This document shows, in pieces, positions 14,844 through 21,526 of a stretch of 27,156 nucleotides of DNA (positions are counted from its first letter, which is position 1; every line of letters begins with the position of its first letter). A model generated the notes under the pieces. That model was not told where the DNA came from. It worked only from the letters and a program-made list of their open reading frames with translations, and made no database searches. This DNA comes from Halieaceae bacterium (GTDB lineage Bacteria; Pseudomonadota; Gammaproteobacteria; Pseudomonadales; Halieaceae), in the NCBI GenBank assembly GCA_018666295.1, contig JABIZW010000214.1:1-27156 (forward strand), written 5' to 3'. Made by a program: the position numbers and the translations under genes.

Positions 14844-15788
14844 TTATTTCCCCAAAAGTTGAAGTAGCGCTCGTGTTTGATCTGGAAAGTCTGAAAAAGC
14901 GCCGTCGACACCTAAGTCGATAAAGAGCTTTTTATGAAGTGAGGCGAAGTCTACACCGGGTAAAGATTCGGAATCTGCACGTAGCGTGTAGGGATGTAAA
15001 AAAAGACCAAGCTTTTTTGCTTCTTTGAGCATTTCGCTTGGTGCGCCGTGGTCATCTTCGAGAAGACTGACGTCTGGACCGATACCGTGCGCATACTGGG
15101 CGATCTGGTGAATACCCTCTGAAGTGTGCATCATCTGAACATCGCCACGCATACCGAGGATGGTTTCCGTCAAAATCAGTTGCACCCTGGGACCTTTGAA
15201 GATGCCGTCGGATTGAACGCGCTTGAGTGTTACGGGATCGAAGCACTGAATCACTGTTTCAGGATTGTCGCCCAGTCGGTCGTACTCTCTCAGTACTTGC
15301 AATACCGATGCGTAGAGATCGGCGCCCTCAGACTCGTGAAATTCGGGTCGCTTTAACTCGATATAAAGTCCTGCGCACTTTCCTGTGTTGGCGTTCAGAG
15401 CGTCGACTAACTCGATTTCTTCCGCCAGAGTAGGGATCTCGAAGTGTACCCCATCACCGCTGTACCGGTCTGGAAAAACAGCGTTTCCACTGAGGTCCGT
15501 TCGCTCATGCGCCGTCAGCTGTTTTATTTCGGCAAGTGTAAAATCGATGGCATAAAAGAGACCGTCGTCTCGTTGCCTGCCTTCAAAGAGAGACGCAACA
15601 TTGGTTGTGAGTTCTAGGGTGACGTCATGGAGCACTATGGGAATGCCGTCTGCGGTGAGGACGACGTCTTGTTCGAGGTAGTCAGCGCCCTGCTGATGCG
15701 CCAATTCGACTGCTTGGAGGGTGTGCTCGGGTAAATAACCGCAGGCTCCTCGATGTGCAATAACCGCTGGATTTGCCATTGTCGACAT
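14844..15788 (-). CDS. Glycerophosphodiester phosphodiesterase
   Basis: Hydrolyses glycerophosphodiesters from phospholipid turnover to glycerol-3-phosphate and an alcohol. It matches the GlpQ group in length (about 314 residues) and motifs: VIAHRGACGYLPEHT at the N-terminus with the catalytic His of HRG, YLEQDVVLTADGIPIVLHD with metal-binding Glu and Asp and the second His, and YIELKRPEFH. E. coli GlpQ is periplasmic, but no signal peptide is visible here whichever start is used, so this enzyme is predicted cytosolic. The frame is open to a GTG at 15800; the ATG at 15788 is preferred because GAGGGAG ends about 11 bases before it, whereas it abuts the GTG. ATG 15779 is a third option. Downstream, pyk follows after five bases. 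Confidence 0.9.
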   Translation of the reverse strand: MSTMANPAVIAHRGACGYLPEHTLQAVELAHQQGADYLEQDVVLTADGIPIVLHDVTLELTTNVASLFEGRQRDDGLFYAIDFTLAEIKQLTAHERTDLSGNAVFPDRYSGDGVHFEIPTLAEEIELVDALNANTGKCAGLYIELKRPEFHESEGADLYASVLQVLREYDRLGDNPETVIQCFDPVTLKRVQSDGIFKGPRVQLILTETILGMRGDVQMMHTSEGIHQIAQYAHGIGPDVSLLEDDHGAPSEMLKEAKKLGLFLHPYTLRADSESLPGVDFASLHKKLFIDLGVDGAFSDFPDQTRALLQLLGK

Positions 15789-15846
15789 GTCGAGACTCAC
15801 TCCCTCACCCGGTCAAGACGCAGACAGCGCTCGTTTATTGAGCCTG

Positions 15847-16029
15847 ATGTCTCGCCTTTTTGTATCGATGCTTGCTATTGTCGTTGCCGCACAGTTTACG
15901 CGCTTTAACGGGGTTGTCGTTGGTTTCTTGATCATCTTCCCGATCATTGCCCGCGCTTCGGGTTGCAATGGGACGCGCGTTGACCGCACGGTATCGCGAT
16001 ATCAAACGGGGCTGGGGTTTTCGAAATAA
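15847..16029 (+). CDS. Possible small membrane protein, unrecognised
   Basis: Open frame of 60 residues beginning MSRLFVSMLAIVVAAQ. Two hydrophobic stretches (about 4-15 and 22-34) flank a short polar segment, followed by a basic tail. The frame extends upstream to an ATG at 15787, which would overlap the phosphodiesterase start; the ATG at 15847 leaves a normal divergent gap. The ribosome-binding site is weak. In another frame, from about 15970, the DNA reads MGRALTARYRDIKRGWGF, which looks at least as protein-like, so the last third may be out of frame here (a frameshift, or the ORF may be chance). I do not recognise the family. Confidence 0.35.
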   Translation: MSRLFVSMLAIVVAAQFTRFNGVVVGFLIIFPIIARASGCNGTRVDRTVSRYQTGLGFSK

Positions 16030-16114
16030 ACCCTGTATTTTTCCAGCTTAAGTGTTCAGTAACCTTGGGCGTTGTTTGAGCCACGCTGGTGTTAAATTAA
16101 TTGGAGATTGTTAG

Positions 16115-16459
16115 GTGAGTGACCGTCCGGCTAGCCGAAGAGCATCAAACCCGCCGCTGGGTTATTCGAAAGAGTGCCACTTAACCGAGGCTAAACAAAT
16201 TCGGTTGGTCGCGGAGTTTCATGCGAATCGCATTCGGCCCAGCCGCATCGCCTACCGATTAGGTATTGATATTGCGTTGATTGACGCCTTAATTGCGGGC
16301 GACTATCAGCCTCAATTTTTTAATGAGCAGCTGGTGTCGGCGCAAAAACGCCGACGTGATCACCGCGTCCGTTCGTCTGAGCGTCTGCGTGGACAAGCAG
16401 CCTATGAAATTAGAGCTAAAGCACAACGTGATTTTGACGCGTCGCTCGCACAGCTTTAA
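16115..16459 (+). CDS. Small basic protein with candidate helix-turn-helix
   Basis: 114-residue hypothetical protein, well charged and predicted soluble. Residues about 40-62, IRPSRIAYRLGIDIALIDALIAG, have the spacing of a helix-turn-helix (Ala at position 5 and Gly near 9-10 of the unit), as in small DNA-binding proteins; the C-terminal third is strongly basic (QKRRRDHRVRSSERLRGQ) and likely helical. A nucleic-acid-binding role is plausible but unproven, and no named family is recognised. The GTG start at 16115 has GGAG (16103-16106) eight bases upstream. It is followed, after 45 bases with a tandem repeat, by the NTF2-like gene, with which it probably shares a transcript. Confidence 0.7.
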   Translation: MSDRPASRRASNPPLGYSKECHLTEAKQIRLVAEFHANRIRPSRIAYRLGIDIALIDALIAGDYQPQFFNEQLVSAQKRRRDHRVRSSERLRGQAAYEIRAKAQRDFDASLAQL

Positions 16460-16468
16460 ACACATTTC

Positions 16469-16495
16469 GAATAACACGAATAACACGAATAACAG
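16469..16495 (+). repeat. Three tandem copies of a 9-base unit before the NTF2-like gene
   Basis: GAATAACAC occurs at 16469-16477 and 16478-16486, and a third copy GAATAACAG at 16487-16495 differs only in its last base. It lies between two genes and ends one base before GGAG, the ribosome-binding site of the next gene. Copy number could change by slippage and alter spacing or leader structure. Confidence 0.85.
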
Positions 16496-16504
16496 GGAGA
16501 CCCT

Positions 16505-16891
16505 ATGACTGGATTAGAGCGTTGGCATCATGTGATGCGCGAGGGCGATATGAACACCCTTTACGACCTCCTGCATCCTGACTGTGTATTTTTGTCGCCC
16601 GTGGTCCACACGCCTCAGGTGGGACGCGACATTACCTACGCGTACCTGCGTGCTGCGAATAAGGCCCTCTCTGAAGACTTCCAATACGTTCGTGAAGTGA
16701 CTCAAGAAAACCACGCCGTTTTAGAGTTTACGGTCATGGTTGATGGTGTTTTTGTGAACGGTGTAGACATGATTACCTTTGAAGGCGATCAGATCATTGA
16801 GTTCAAAGTGATGGTTCGCCCCCTTAAAGCGGTTAATGCTGTTTGGAAGCAAATGGCGGAGATGCTTGAAGTGCTGAAAAAAGCGGGTTAA
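16505..16891 (+). CDS. NTF2-like (SnoaL-type fold) protein of unknown function
   Basis: 128-residue single-domain protein with the cone-shaped NTF2 fold pattern: helical N-terminus (ERWHHVMREGDMNTLYDLLHPDCVF), a strand pair with the typical LSPVVHTPQVGRDITYAYL, and sheet strands HAVLEFTVMVDGVFVNGVDMITFEGDQIIEFKVMVRP. Members of this superfamily include small-molecule isomerases, hydrolases and non-enzymatic binding proteins, so the fold does not give a function. It has no signal peptide. GGGAG is spaced correctly before the ATG. The gene ends in a strong bidirectional terminator and faces the metal-receptor gene. Confidence 0.82.
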   Translation: MTGLERWHHVMREGDMNTLYDLLHPDCVFLSPVVHTPQVGRDITYAYLRAANKALSEDFQYVREVTQENHAVLEFTVMVDGVFVNGVDMITFEGDQIIEFKVMVRPLKAVNAVWKQMAEMLEVLKKAG

Positions 16892-16912
16892 CGAGTCGTG
16901 CACGGATGTAAA

Positions 16913-16947
16913 AAAAGGGGTTGTCCTCATTGAGGACAACCCCTTTT
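16913..16947 (+). terminator. Bidirectional Rho-independent terminator
   Basis: Perfect 17-base arms at 16913-16929 and 16931-16947 flank a single central T. The core is GGGGTTGTCCTCA with its complement, flanked by an A-run on the left and TTTT on the right, so it can work on both strands. It serves the NTF2-like gene and the convergent receptor gene. In RNA the innermost bases would open to form the loop. Confidence 0.95.
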
Positions 16948-16971
16948 CTGTTGCTCAGGGGGTGTTTCGTA

Positions 16972-19278
16972 TCAGAAGGAGACGCTGGCCTTTACACCAA
17001 GGTTGCGACCCGCAAGTGGCACTTCATTTTTAACAAACGAGGTGTGGCTGCGAGCGACTTCATCGGTTAAGTTTCGTCCGAATGCACTGATGGTCAGTAC
17101 TGTTTCGTCACCTAGATCGATACTGTGCGACAAGCGCGCATTAACCAACGTGTATCCTGATGTCGGTGTTTCAAAACTGCTGACTGAGTTTTGGCTACCC
17201 ACGTCCTGGAGCTCTAGCATTGCACGTGACAAACCTCGGCGGTAGTCCACAGCAAATATGTTTCTTGACGGCGTAACGCGCGGCACTCTGCCGCCTCGTG
17301 CGAAGTCAGCTTTAACCTGGTCGCGCTGAAGACGAACTTCCAGCTCGCCACCGGCCACATTAAAACGTCGTCCAATCTCAATTTCATAGCCACTGAAGGT
17401 CGCATCGTTCTGCATGTACTCGGCAAGCATGAGGTCACCGTGCTCGACATGCTCGTCCTCGTGATCGTCGTCGCCTGCTTCATGCGCCTCATGTTCTTCT
17501 TCGGACTCATCCCGTAAGTAAATGTAGTTGTCGACATCGTTTCGGTAGATTGACGCACTTGCAAACCAAGTGTTGTCGTCGTAGCGAAGATTGAAATCAA
17601 GGTTATTGGAGCGTTCCATATCGAGGTTGGCGTTACCCACTTCATAGCGAGCCACAGCTAAGTGCTCACCGTTCATGAACAATTCAATGGCAGACGGGGT
17701 TCGATTGACGAGAGCAATGTTAAGCGACGCGTTCACAGAATCGCTCAGTTCTCGGCCGATCGTGACCGCGCCACTAAGCGATTGGTCTTTGAAGGTAAAG
17801 GACTCAAGCTCGAAGCTGCCGTGCTCATCACCGTGCTCCTCTTCCCCCTCATGCTCGTCGTCGTGGTGCTCTTCACCTTCCTCGTCGTCATGATGCATTT
17901 CGCGAATCATTCCTTCTCGCTCAACATCATCCCAGCGGGCACCAAAGTCGATATCAAAACCTGCTCGTTCAAAACCAGCAAATACACCGAGTGTCGTTTC
18001 GCTCGACTTGACCGGCTCCATAAAGGCTTCCTCGCCGAGAATAGCGACTTTTTCTGTGACTTGGTTCAGTACTAAGCGTCGCGGATGTTCTGCGCTACCC
18101 AAGTTAAAGACCATTTGTACTTCGGTCGAGTCGTTGGTGAATAAAGTGGGTTCCTCGGAGTGACCTTCGTGCTCATCCTCGTCTTCATGTTCACCCTCTT
18201 CGTGGTCTTCTTCCGCATGCTGCTCAAAGAGCGTGTAGTTTGTATCCCGGACGCTAAACTGGACGCTGTTAATAAGGTTCCCGTTCAGATTGAGCTGACC
18301 TTCGAGGGTAATAACCTCGGAGTCTGTTTTAGAGACAATGCGCTCACCCTCGTGCTCGTCATGACCTTCCTCACCTTCGTGGCCTTCCTCACCTTCGTGG
18401 TCTTCGCCCTCATGATCTTCACCCTCATGGCCCTCTTCATGACCACCGCCGTGGAAAGGAATACCGTAGGTGTAGCTAAGGTCTTGATAAGAGGCGCCAA
18501 CATAACCCCAGTCGCCCGTCTTTGAGAGTCCGAATCGGTGGGTTTTGGTCTCGAAGTCTGAGTTCGCAAGCGTGCCCATATCTTCGTCGTGCTCGTCCTC
18601 ATCATGTTCGTCGTGCTCATCCTCATCATGTTCGTCGTGCTCTTCATCATGAAGCACTGCGCCGCTGGGTATCTCGTAATCTTGTGCGTCAAACCCACTA
18701 AAGCTGTAGCTGAGGTTAAAGCCGGCAATATTTTGTTTTAAGCCTGCGGTAAATCCTTCGCCTTTGTTACCGGTTTGCTGCTCGGCAGATAGTGTGACTA
18801 AAGGCTCCTCAATATCGGTGCGTGCGATCGTGTTATCGACGATATTGATGATCCCACCGCTTGCACCGTTACTGTGCAACAGTGCTGAAGCGCCGCGGAC
18901 GATTTCAATTTGTTCAACGTTGCTCAGATCTACATCGATCGGGTGGTCCGGTCCAATACCCGCAATGTCCCTGACGACCATGTTGTTCTGCAAGACCTTA
19001 ACCCGGTTGCCTGACATACCGCGTATGACGGGTTGTCCCACTGCAGGGCCGAAATTATTCGATGAAACACCGAGCGTCGTGCTTAAGTGTTCGCCCAGAG
19101 ATTGGCTGAGATTCTGAGTGACGTTATCACCTGAAATGACCTTCACTGAGCCCTCATTTTGTCCTTGAATTTGATGTGTGAAGGATGACGTGACGACGAT
19201 TTCTTCCAACGTCGTCTCTTGTGCAAATGCGAGTGGTGCGAATATGAGCGCCATCGCTGAATAGGCAAAACGTGCCAT
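16972..19278 (-). CDS. ZnuD-like TonB-dependent receptor with His/Asp/Glu-rich loops
   Basis: Outer-membrane receptor, probably for a transition metal (zinc favoured, copper or nickel possible). The 768 residues comprise a signal peptide (1-19, cleavage after AFA), a TonB-box-like ETTLEEIVVTSS (21-32), a plug domain (about 40-150, with QPVIRGMSGNRVKVLQN and VEQIEIVRGASALLHSNGASGGIINIV) and a 22-strand-type barrel ending in the aromatic GVKASVSF. Five loops are almost wholly His, Asp, Glu and Gly: about 210-232, 276-312, 354-374, 461-487 and 593-613. Neisserial ZnuD has comparable His- and Asp-rich loops, which capture Zn(II). AGGAG precedes the ATG by seven bases. The small Cys/His secreted protein gene lies 46 bases upstream on the same strand. 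Energy would come from a TonB system such as that at 7384-12962. Confidence 0.93.
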   Translation of the reverse strand: MARFAYSAMALIFAPLAFAQETTLEEIVVTSSFTHQIQGQNEGSVKVISGDNVTQNLSQSLGEHLSTTLGVSSNNFGPAVGQPVIRGMSGNRVKVLQNNMVVRDIAGIGPDHPIDVDLSNVEQIEIVRGASALLHSNGASGGIINIVDNTIARTDIEEPLVTLSAEQQTGNKGEGFTAGLKQNIAGFNLSYSFSGFDAQDYEIPSGAVLHDEEHDEHDEDEHDEHDEDEHDEDMGTLANSDFETKTHRFGLSKTGDWGYVGASYQDLSYTYGIPFHGGGHEEGHEGEDHEGEDHEGEEGHEGEEGHDEHEGERIVSKTDSEVITLEGQLNLNGNLINSVQFSVRDTNYTLFEQHAEEDHEEGEHEDEDEHEGHSEEPTLFTNDSTEVQMVFNLGSAEHPRRLVLNQVTEKVAILGEEAFMEPVKSSETTLGVFAGFERAGFDIDFGARWDDVEREGMIREMHHDDEEGEEHHDDEHEGEEEHGDEHGSFELESFTFKDQSLSGAVTIGRELSDSVNASLNIALVNRTPSAIELFMNGEHLAVARYEVGNANLDMERSNNLDFNLRYDDNTWFASASIYRNDVDNYIYLRDESEEEHEAHEAGDDDHEDEHVEHGDLMLAEYMQNDATFSGYEIEIGRRFNVAGGELEVRLQRDQVKADFARGGRVPRVTPSRNIFAVDYRRGLSRAMLELQDVGSQNSVSSFETPTSGYTLVNARLSHSIDLGDETVLTISAFGRNLTDEVARSHTSFVKNEVPLAGRNLGVKASVSF
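17440..18651 (-). repeat. Five low-complexity metal-loop repeat blocks within the receptor gene
   Basis: Coding repeats rich in GAT/GAC, GAA/GAG and CAT/CAC codons lie at 18583-18651, 18343-18453, 18157-18219, 17818-17898 and 17440-17502. The first is two copies of an eight-residue unit close to DEHDEHDE, nearly identical in DNA; the second is built from HEGED/HEGEEG five- and six-residue units. The blocks keep reading frame and fall between predicted barrel strands, as expected for surface loops. Unit length in multiples of three would let them grow or shrink without frameshift. Confidence 0.85.
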
Positions 19279-19324
19279 AAACTAGCTCCTAGTTAATAAA
19301 TGAATCAAAGAAAACGGATTTGAT

Positions 19325-19591
19325 TCAGATACGTGGCGGAGCTCTACTCGAATAGTTGTTAAACGCCGGCGCGACGGGACAGACAGGTCTATCACCAATT
19401 ATTACCTGTGCGGTGTGCTTTGGGACCGTTGTGTTCGATGACGCATCTGCCGCGGAAACGACATTACAGCCGTAGCATTCCACGAGCTCATGTGAGCTAT
19501 TCGGTGCTGGTTCATGGGTTGAGGCGTGCGCAAACGACCCAACCACCAATAAGGCGGCCAGCAATGTCGAAATAAGCAGTCTCAGCGTCAA
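19325..19591 (-). CDS. Small secreted Cys/His protein (DUF2946-like), partner of metal receptor
   Basis: 88-residue exported protein. A signal peptide covers residues 1-23 (LLISTLLAALLVVGSFAHA), leaving a mature domain of about 65 residues with C39-x-x-C42, C71 and several His, and the ending SSRAPPRI. The layout resembles the DUF2946 family, small Cys/His proteins often found next to TonB-dependent copper receptors, including in Pseudomonas; the family match is from memory and not certain. The start is a TTG at 19591, supported by AAAGGA seven bases before it and by the signal peptide beginning at once. It is the first gene of a two-gene operon with the receptor, so a role in periplasmic metal capture or sensing is the natural inference. 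Confidence 0.75.
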   Translation of the reverse strand: MTLRLLISTLLAALLVVGSFAHASTHEPAPNSSHELVECYGCNVVSAADASSNTTVPKHTAQVIIGDRPVCPVAPAFNNYSSRAPPRI

Positions 19592-19765
19592 TGAGGTTTC
19601 CTTTACTCTGTTGGCTTGGCTTCGGTGTCAAGATATGACGAAAGTGCGCCGCCGTTATATCCTGTCCAACGTACCAATGCATTAGTGTAAACGAATATTA
19701 AGCCAATACAGGACGATTTATCCCGTAATTGTGTAGGCTAGCGGCCTTTGATCAGTGAGAAGTCG
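19592..19765. other. Divergent intergenic region between metal operon and ubiX
   Basis: This 174-base region must hold promoters for both directions. A perfect TTGACA lies on the minus strand (19631-19626), but the expected -10 position holds only GAGTAA, too close to the TTG start to be convincing. A lone GTTATAT half-site (19654-19660) is reminiscent of Zur half-sites; its partner is missing. No confident operator, riboswitch or terminator is seen. Confidence 0.4.
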
Positions 19766-20326
19766 ATGCAACGAGTAGTGGTAGGAATTAGCGGCGCCTC
19801 CGGCGTTATCTATGGGGTGAGGGCGCTTGAGATGCTCTCGGAGCTGGGTGTTGAAAGTCACTTGGTACTCTCAAAGTCAGCAGAGCTGACCATTCACTAC
19901 GAGCTTGATCGCTCGGTGGCTGAGGTAAAAGCCTTGGCATCAGAGGTCCACTCTGTCCGTAATGTCGGCGCGTCGATTGCCAGTGGCTCCTTTAAAAGTT
20001 TGGGGATGCTCATCGCGCCCTGCTCTATTCGCACGCTTGGCGAAATTACGTCTGGTGTCACCAGTTCCTTGCTCACTCGATCGGCAGATGTCGCGTTAAA
20101 GGAGCGGCGCAGACTGATTTTGATGGTGCGCGAAACCCCCTTTCACCTTGGGCACCTGCAGAATATGGTCACCGCGACACAAATGGGCGCGGTGATTGCG
20201 CCGCCCCTGCCCGCTTTTTATGCGAATCCGAAGACGATCGACGATATTGTGGATCACAGTGTGGGTCGAGCACTGGACCTGTTTGACTTAGACGCACCGA
20301 ATACGCATCGCTGGACTGAGAGTTAA
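19766..20326 (+). CDS. ubiX: Flavin prenyltransferase
   Basis: Attaches a dimethylallyl group to FMN to make prenylated FMN, the cofactor of UbiD-type decarboxylases in ubiquinone synthesis. The 186 residues fit the family. The N-terminal VVVGISGASGVIYG is the FMN-binding signature; IAPCSIRTLGEITSG, RRRLILMVRETPFHLGHLQNM and APPLPAFYANP are the other conserved blocks. The ATG at 19766 is chosen over the in-frame TTG at 19748 because the flavin-binding strand starts directly after it and GTGAGAAG lies a few bases upstream. Its TAA shares one base with the ATG of the MFS gene. UbiD is not in the window. Confidence 0.95.
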   Translation: MQRVVVGISGASGVIYGVRALEMLSELGVESHLVLSKSAELTIHYELDRSVAEVKALASEVHSVRNVGASIASGSFKSLGMLIAPCSIRTLGEITSGVTSSLLTRSADVALKERRRLILMVRETPFHLGHLQNMVTATQMGAVIAPPLPAFYANPKTIDDIVDHSVGRALDLFDLDAPNTHRWTES

Positions 20327-21525
20327 TGGTCAACCCCCAGCCTAAACGGCACAGTCCGCTTATTTGGCTGGTCTTTCTTGTCATTGTCATTGATTTAATA
20401 GGCTTTGGTCTGGTGATTCCTTTGCTGCCTTTCATGGCACCGGCCTTGGGTGGGGACTCTTCGGACATTGCCTTTATCATGATCACCTACGCAATTGGTG
20501 CGGCACTGATCGCACCTTTGTGGGGAAGGTTTTCCGATCGAGCGGGTCGTCGTCAGGCGCTCGTATTAGCGCTGGTGTGCAGTTGCGCGGCCTACGTGGT
20601 CACGGCGCTCGCCGACACGCTTTGGCAGGTGTATTTAGGGCGCGCACTGTCGGGTTTAGCCGCGGGCAGCTTGCCTGTTGCAACTGCGTTGATGGCAGAT
20701 CTCAGTCCACCCGAGCGGCGGGCAAAAGCCATGGGATTAGTCGGAACAGCCTTTGGTCTGGGACTGATCGCGGGTCCCGTATTGGGGGGCCTGCTGATTG
20801 GTGATTCGCAAAGCTTTGCTCTTCCTTTTTATACGGCCGCGGTGATGTCATTGGTGGCGGCGGCCTTTGCGCAGACGCTGCTGCCGCCGCAGATGGTGAA
20901 GTCGGCGGGCTCTCGATCTGAGTCGGCAGTTACCCAATCGTCTGTTTCGGTCCTTGGCCCTCGGCGCAATAAGCTACTGCTGATGCAGTACGTTACGCAC
21001 ACCTGTTCGGTGAGTGCCATTATTTATCTTTTCCCGTTGTGGGTGGCCTACGCGTTTGAGTGGGGACCTAAGGAAGTGGGTTACTTTTTCGGCGTGGTGG
21101 GTGTGGCAATGATCATGTTGCAGGGCGGCCTTCTCGCATTACTGACGAAGCTCTTTGGCCATCTTAATGTTTTGCGGGTTGGTTCGGTGATATTTGCTTT
21201 GTCACTGTTTGTTGTCGCGGTTTCGGAAACCACACGCTGGATGCCTTTAATGATCTTGCTCGCGTTTTCCGGTTCGACCGTTTGTTTGCCTTTGTTGAAT
21301 GCGATTTCCTCCGAAATTGTTGAAGCAAATTACCGAGGGCGGATGATGGGGATGACGGCCTCTGCCTCATCGATAGGACGGATCATTGGCCCCTTGTTTG
21401 CCGCGGGTCTGCTCAGTTCTCAAGGGTTCGGTATTGCGTGGTTGGGCAGCGCCTTGATGGTCATGCTTTTGGTGTTCTGGTCGTTTACGGCTGCCCGTCA
21501 GTTCAAGCAGTTGGAGTTAAGCTAA
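20326..21525 (+). CDS. TetA-like major facilitator superfamily exporter
   Basis: Inner-membrane transporter of 399 residues with about twelve predicted helices. Near the N-terminus, DLIGFGLVIPLLP (23-35) resembles the first-helix signature of the TetA/DHA1 drug:proton antiporters, and GRFSDRAGRR (67-76) is MFS motif A in the loop between helices 2 and 3. A motif-C-like Gly/Pro-rich GTAFGLGLIAGPVLGG follows in helix 5. A proton-coupled efflux role is likely, but substrate cannot be read; no resistance function should be assumed. It overlaps ubiX by one base and is followed after one base by a 2-hydroxyacid dehydrogenase, so all three are probably one transcript. Confidence 0.88.
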   Translation: MVNPQPKRHSPLIWLVFLVIVIDLIGFGLVIPLLPFMAPALGGDSSDIAFIMITYAIGAALIAPLWGRFSDRAGRRQALVLALVCSCAAYVVTALADTLWQVYLGRALSGLAAGSLPVATALMADLSPPERRAKAMGLVGTAFGLGLIAGPVLGGLLIGDSQSFALPFYTAAVMSLVAAAFAQTLLPPQMVKSAGSRSESAVTQSSVSVLGPRRNKLLLMQYVTHTCSVSAIIYLFPLWVAYAFEWGPKEVGYFFGVVGVAMIMLQGGLLALLTKLFGHLNVLRVGSVIFALSLFVVAVSETTRWMPLMILLAFSGSTVCLPLLNAISSEIVEANYRGRMMGMTASASSIGRIIGPLFAAGLLSSQGFGIAWLGSALMVMLLVFWSFTAARQFKQLELS

Positions 21526-21526
21526 G

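Noticed and set aside
16289..16508. Overlapping small frames on both strands across 16289-16508
   Set aside because: They cover the helix-turn-helix gene, which has a good ribosome-binding site and coherent composition, and have no plausible signals of their own.
18160..18525. Long hydrophobic reading frame on the plus strand, opposite the receptor gene
   Set aside because: GAT/GAG/CAT-rich coding repeats read backwards give Phe, Val, Leu and Met codons, so a membrane-like product arises by composition. The opposite frame is a complete, recognisable receptor.
18343..18651. CRISPR-like or intergenic tandem repeats
   Set aside because: The repeats lie inside the receptor coding frame, have no unique spacers of constant length and translate into His/Asp/Glu loops.
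19592..19765. Zur or Fur operator for the metal-receptor operon
   Set aside because: Only one GTTATAT half-site is present, with no matching second half at the right spacing, and no Fur-like palindrome is seen. A motif scan would be needed to decide.
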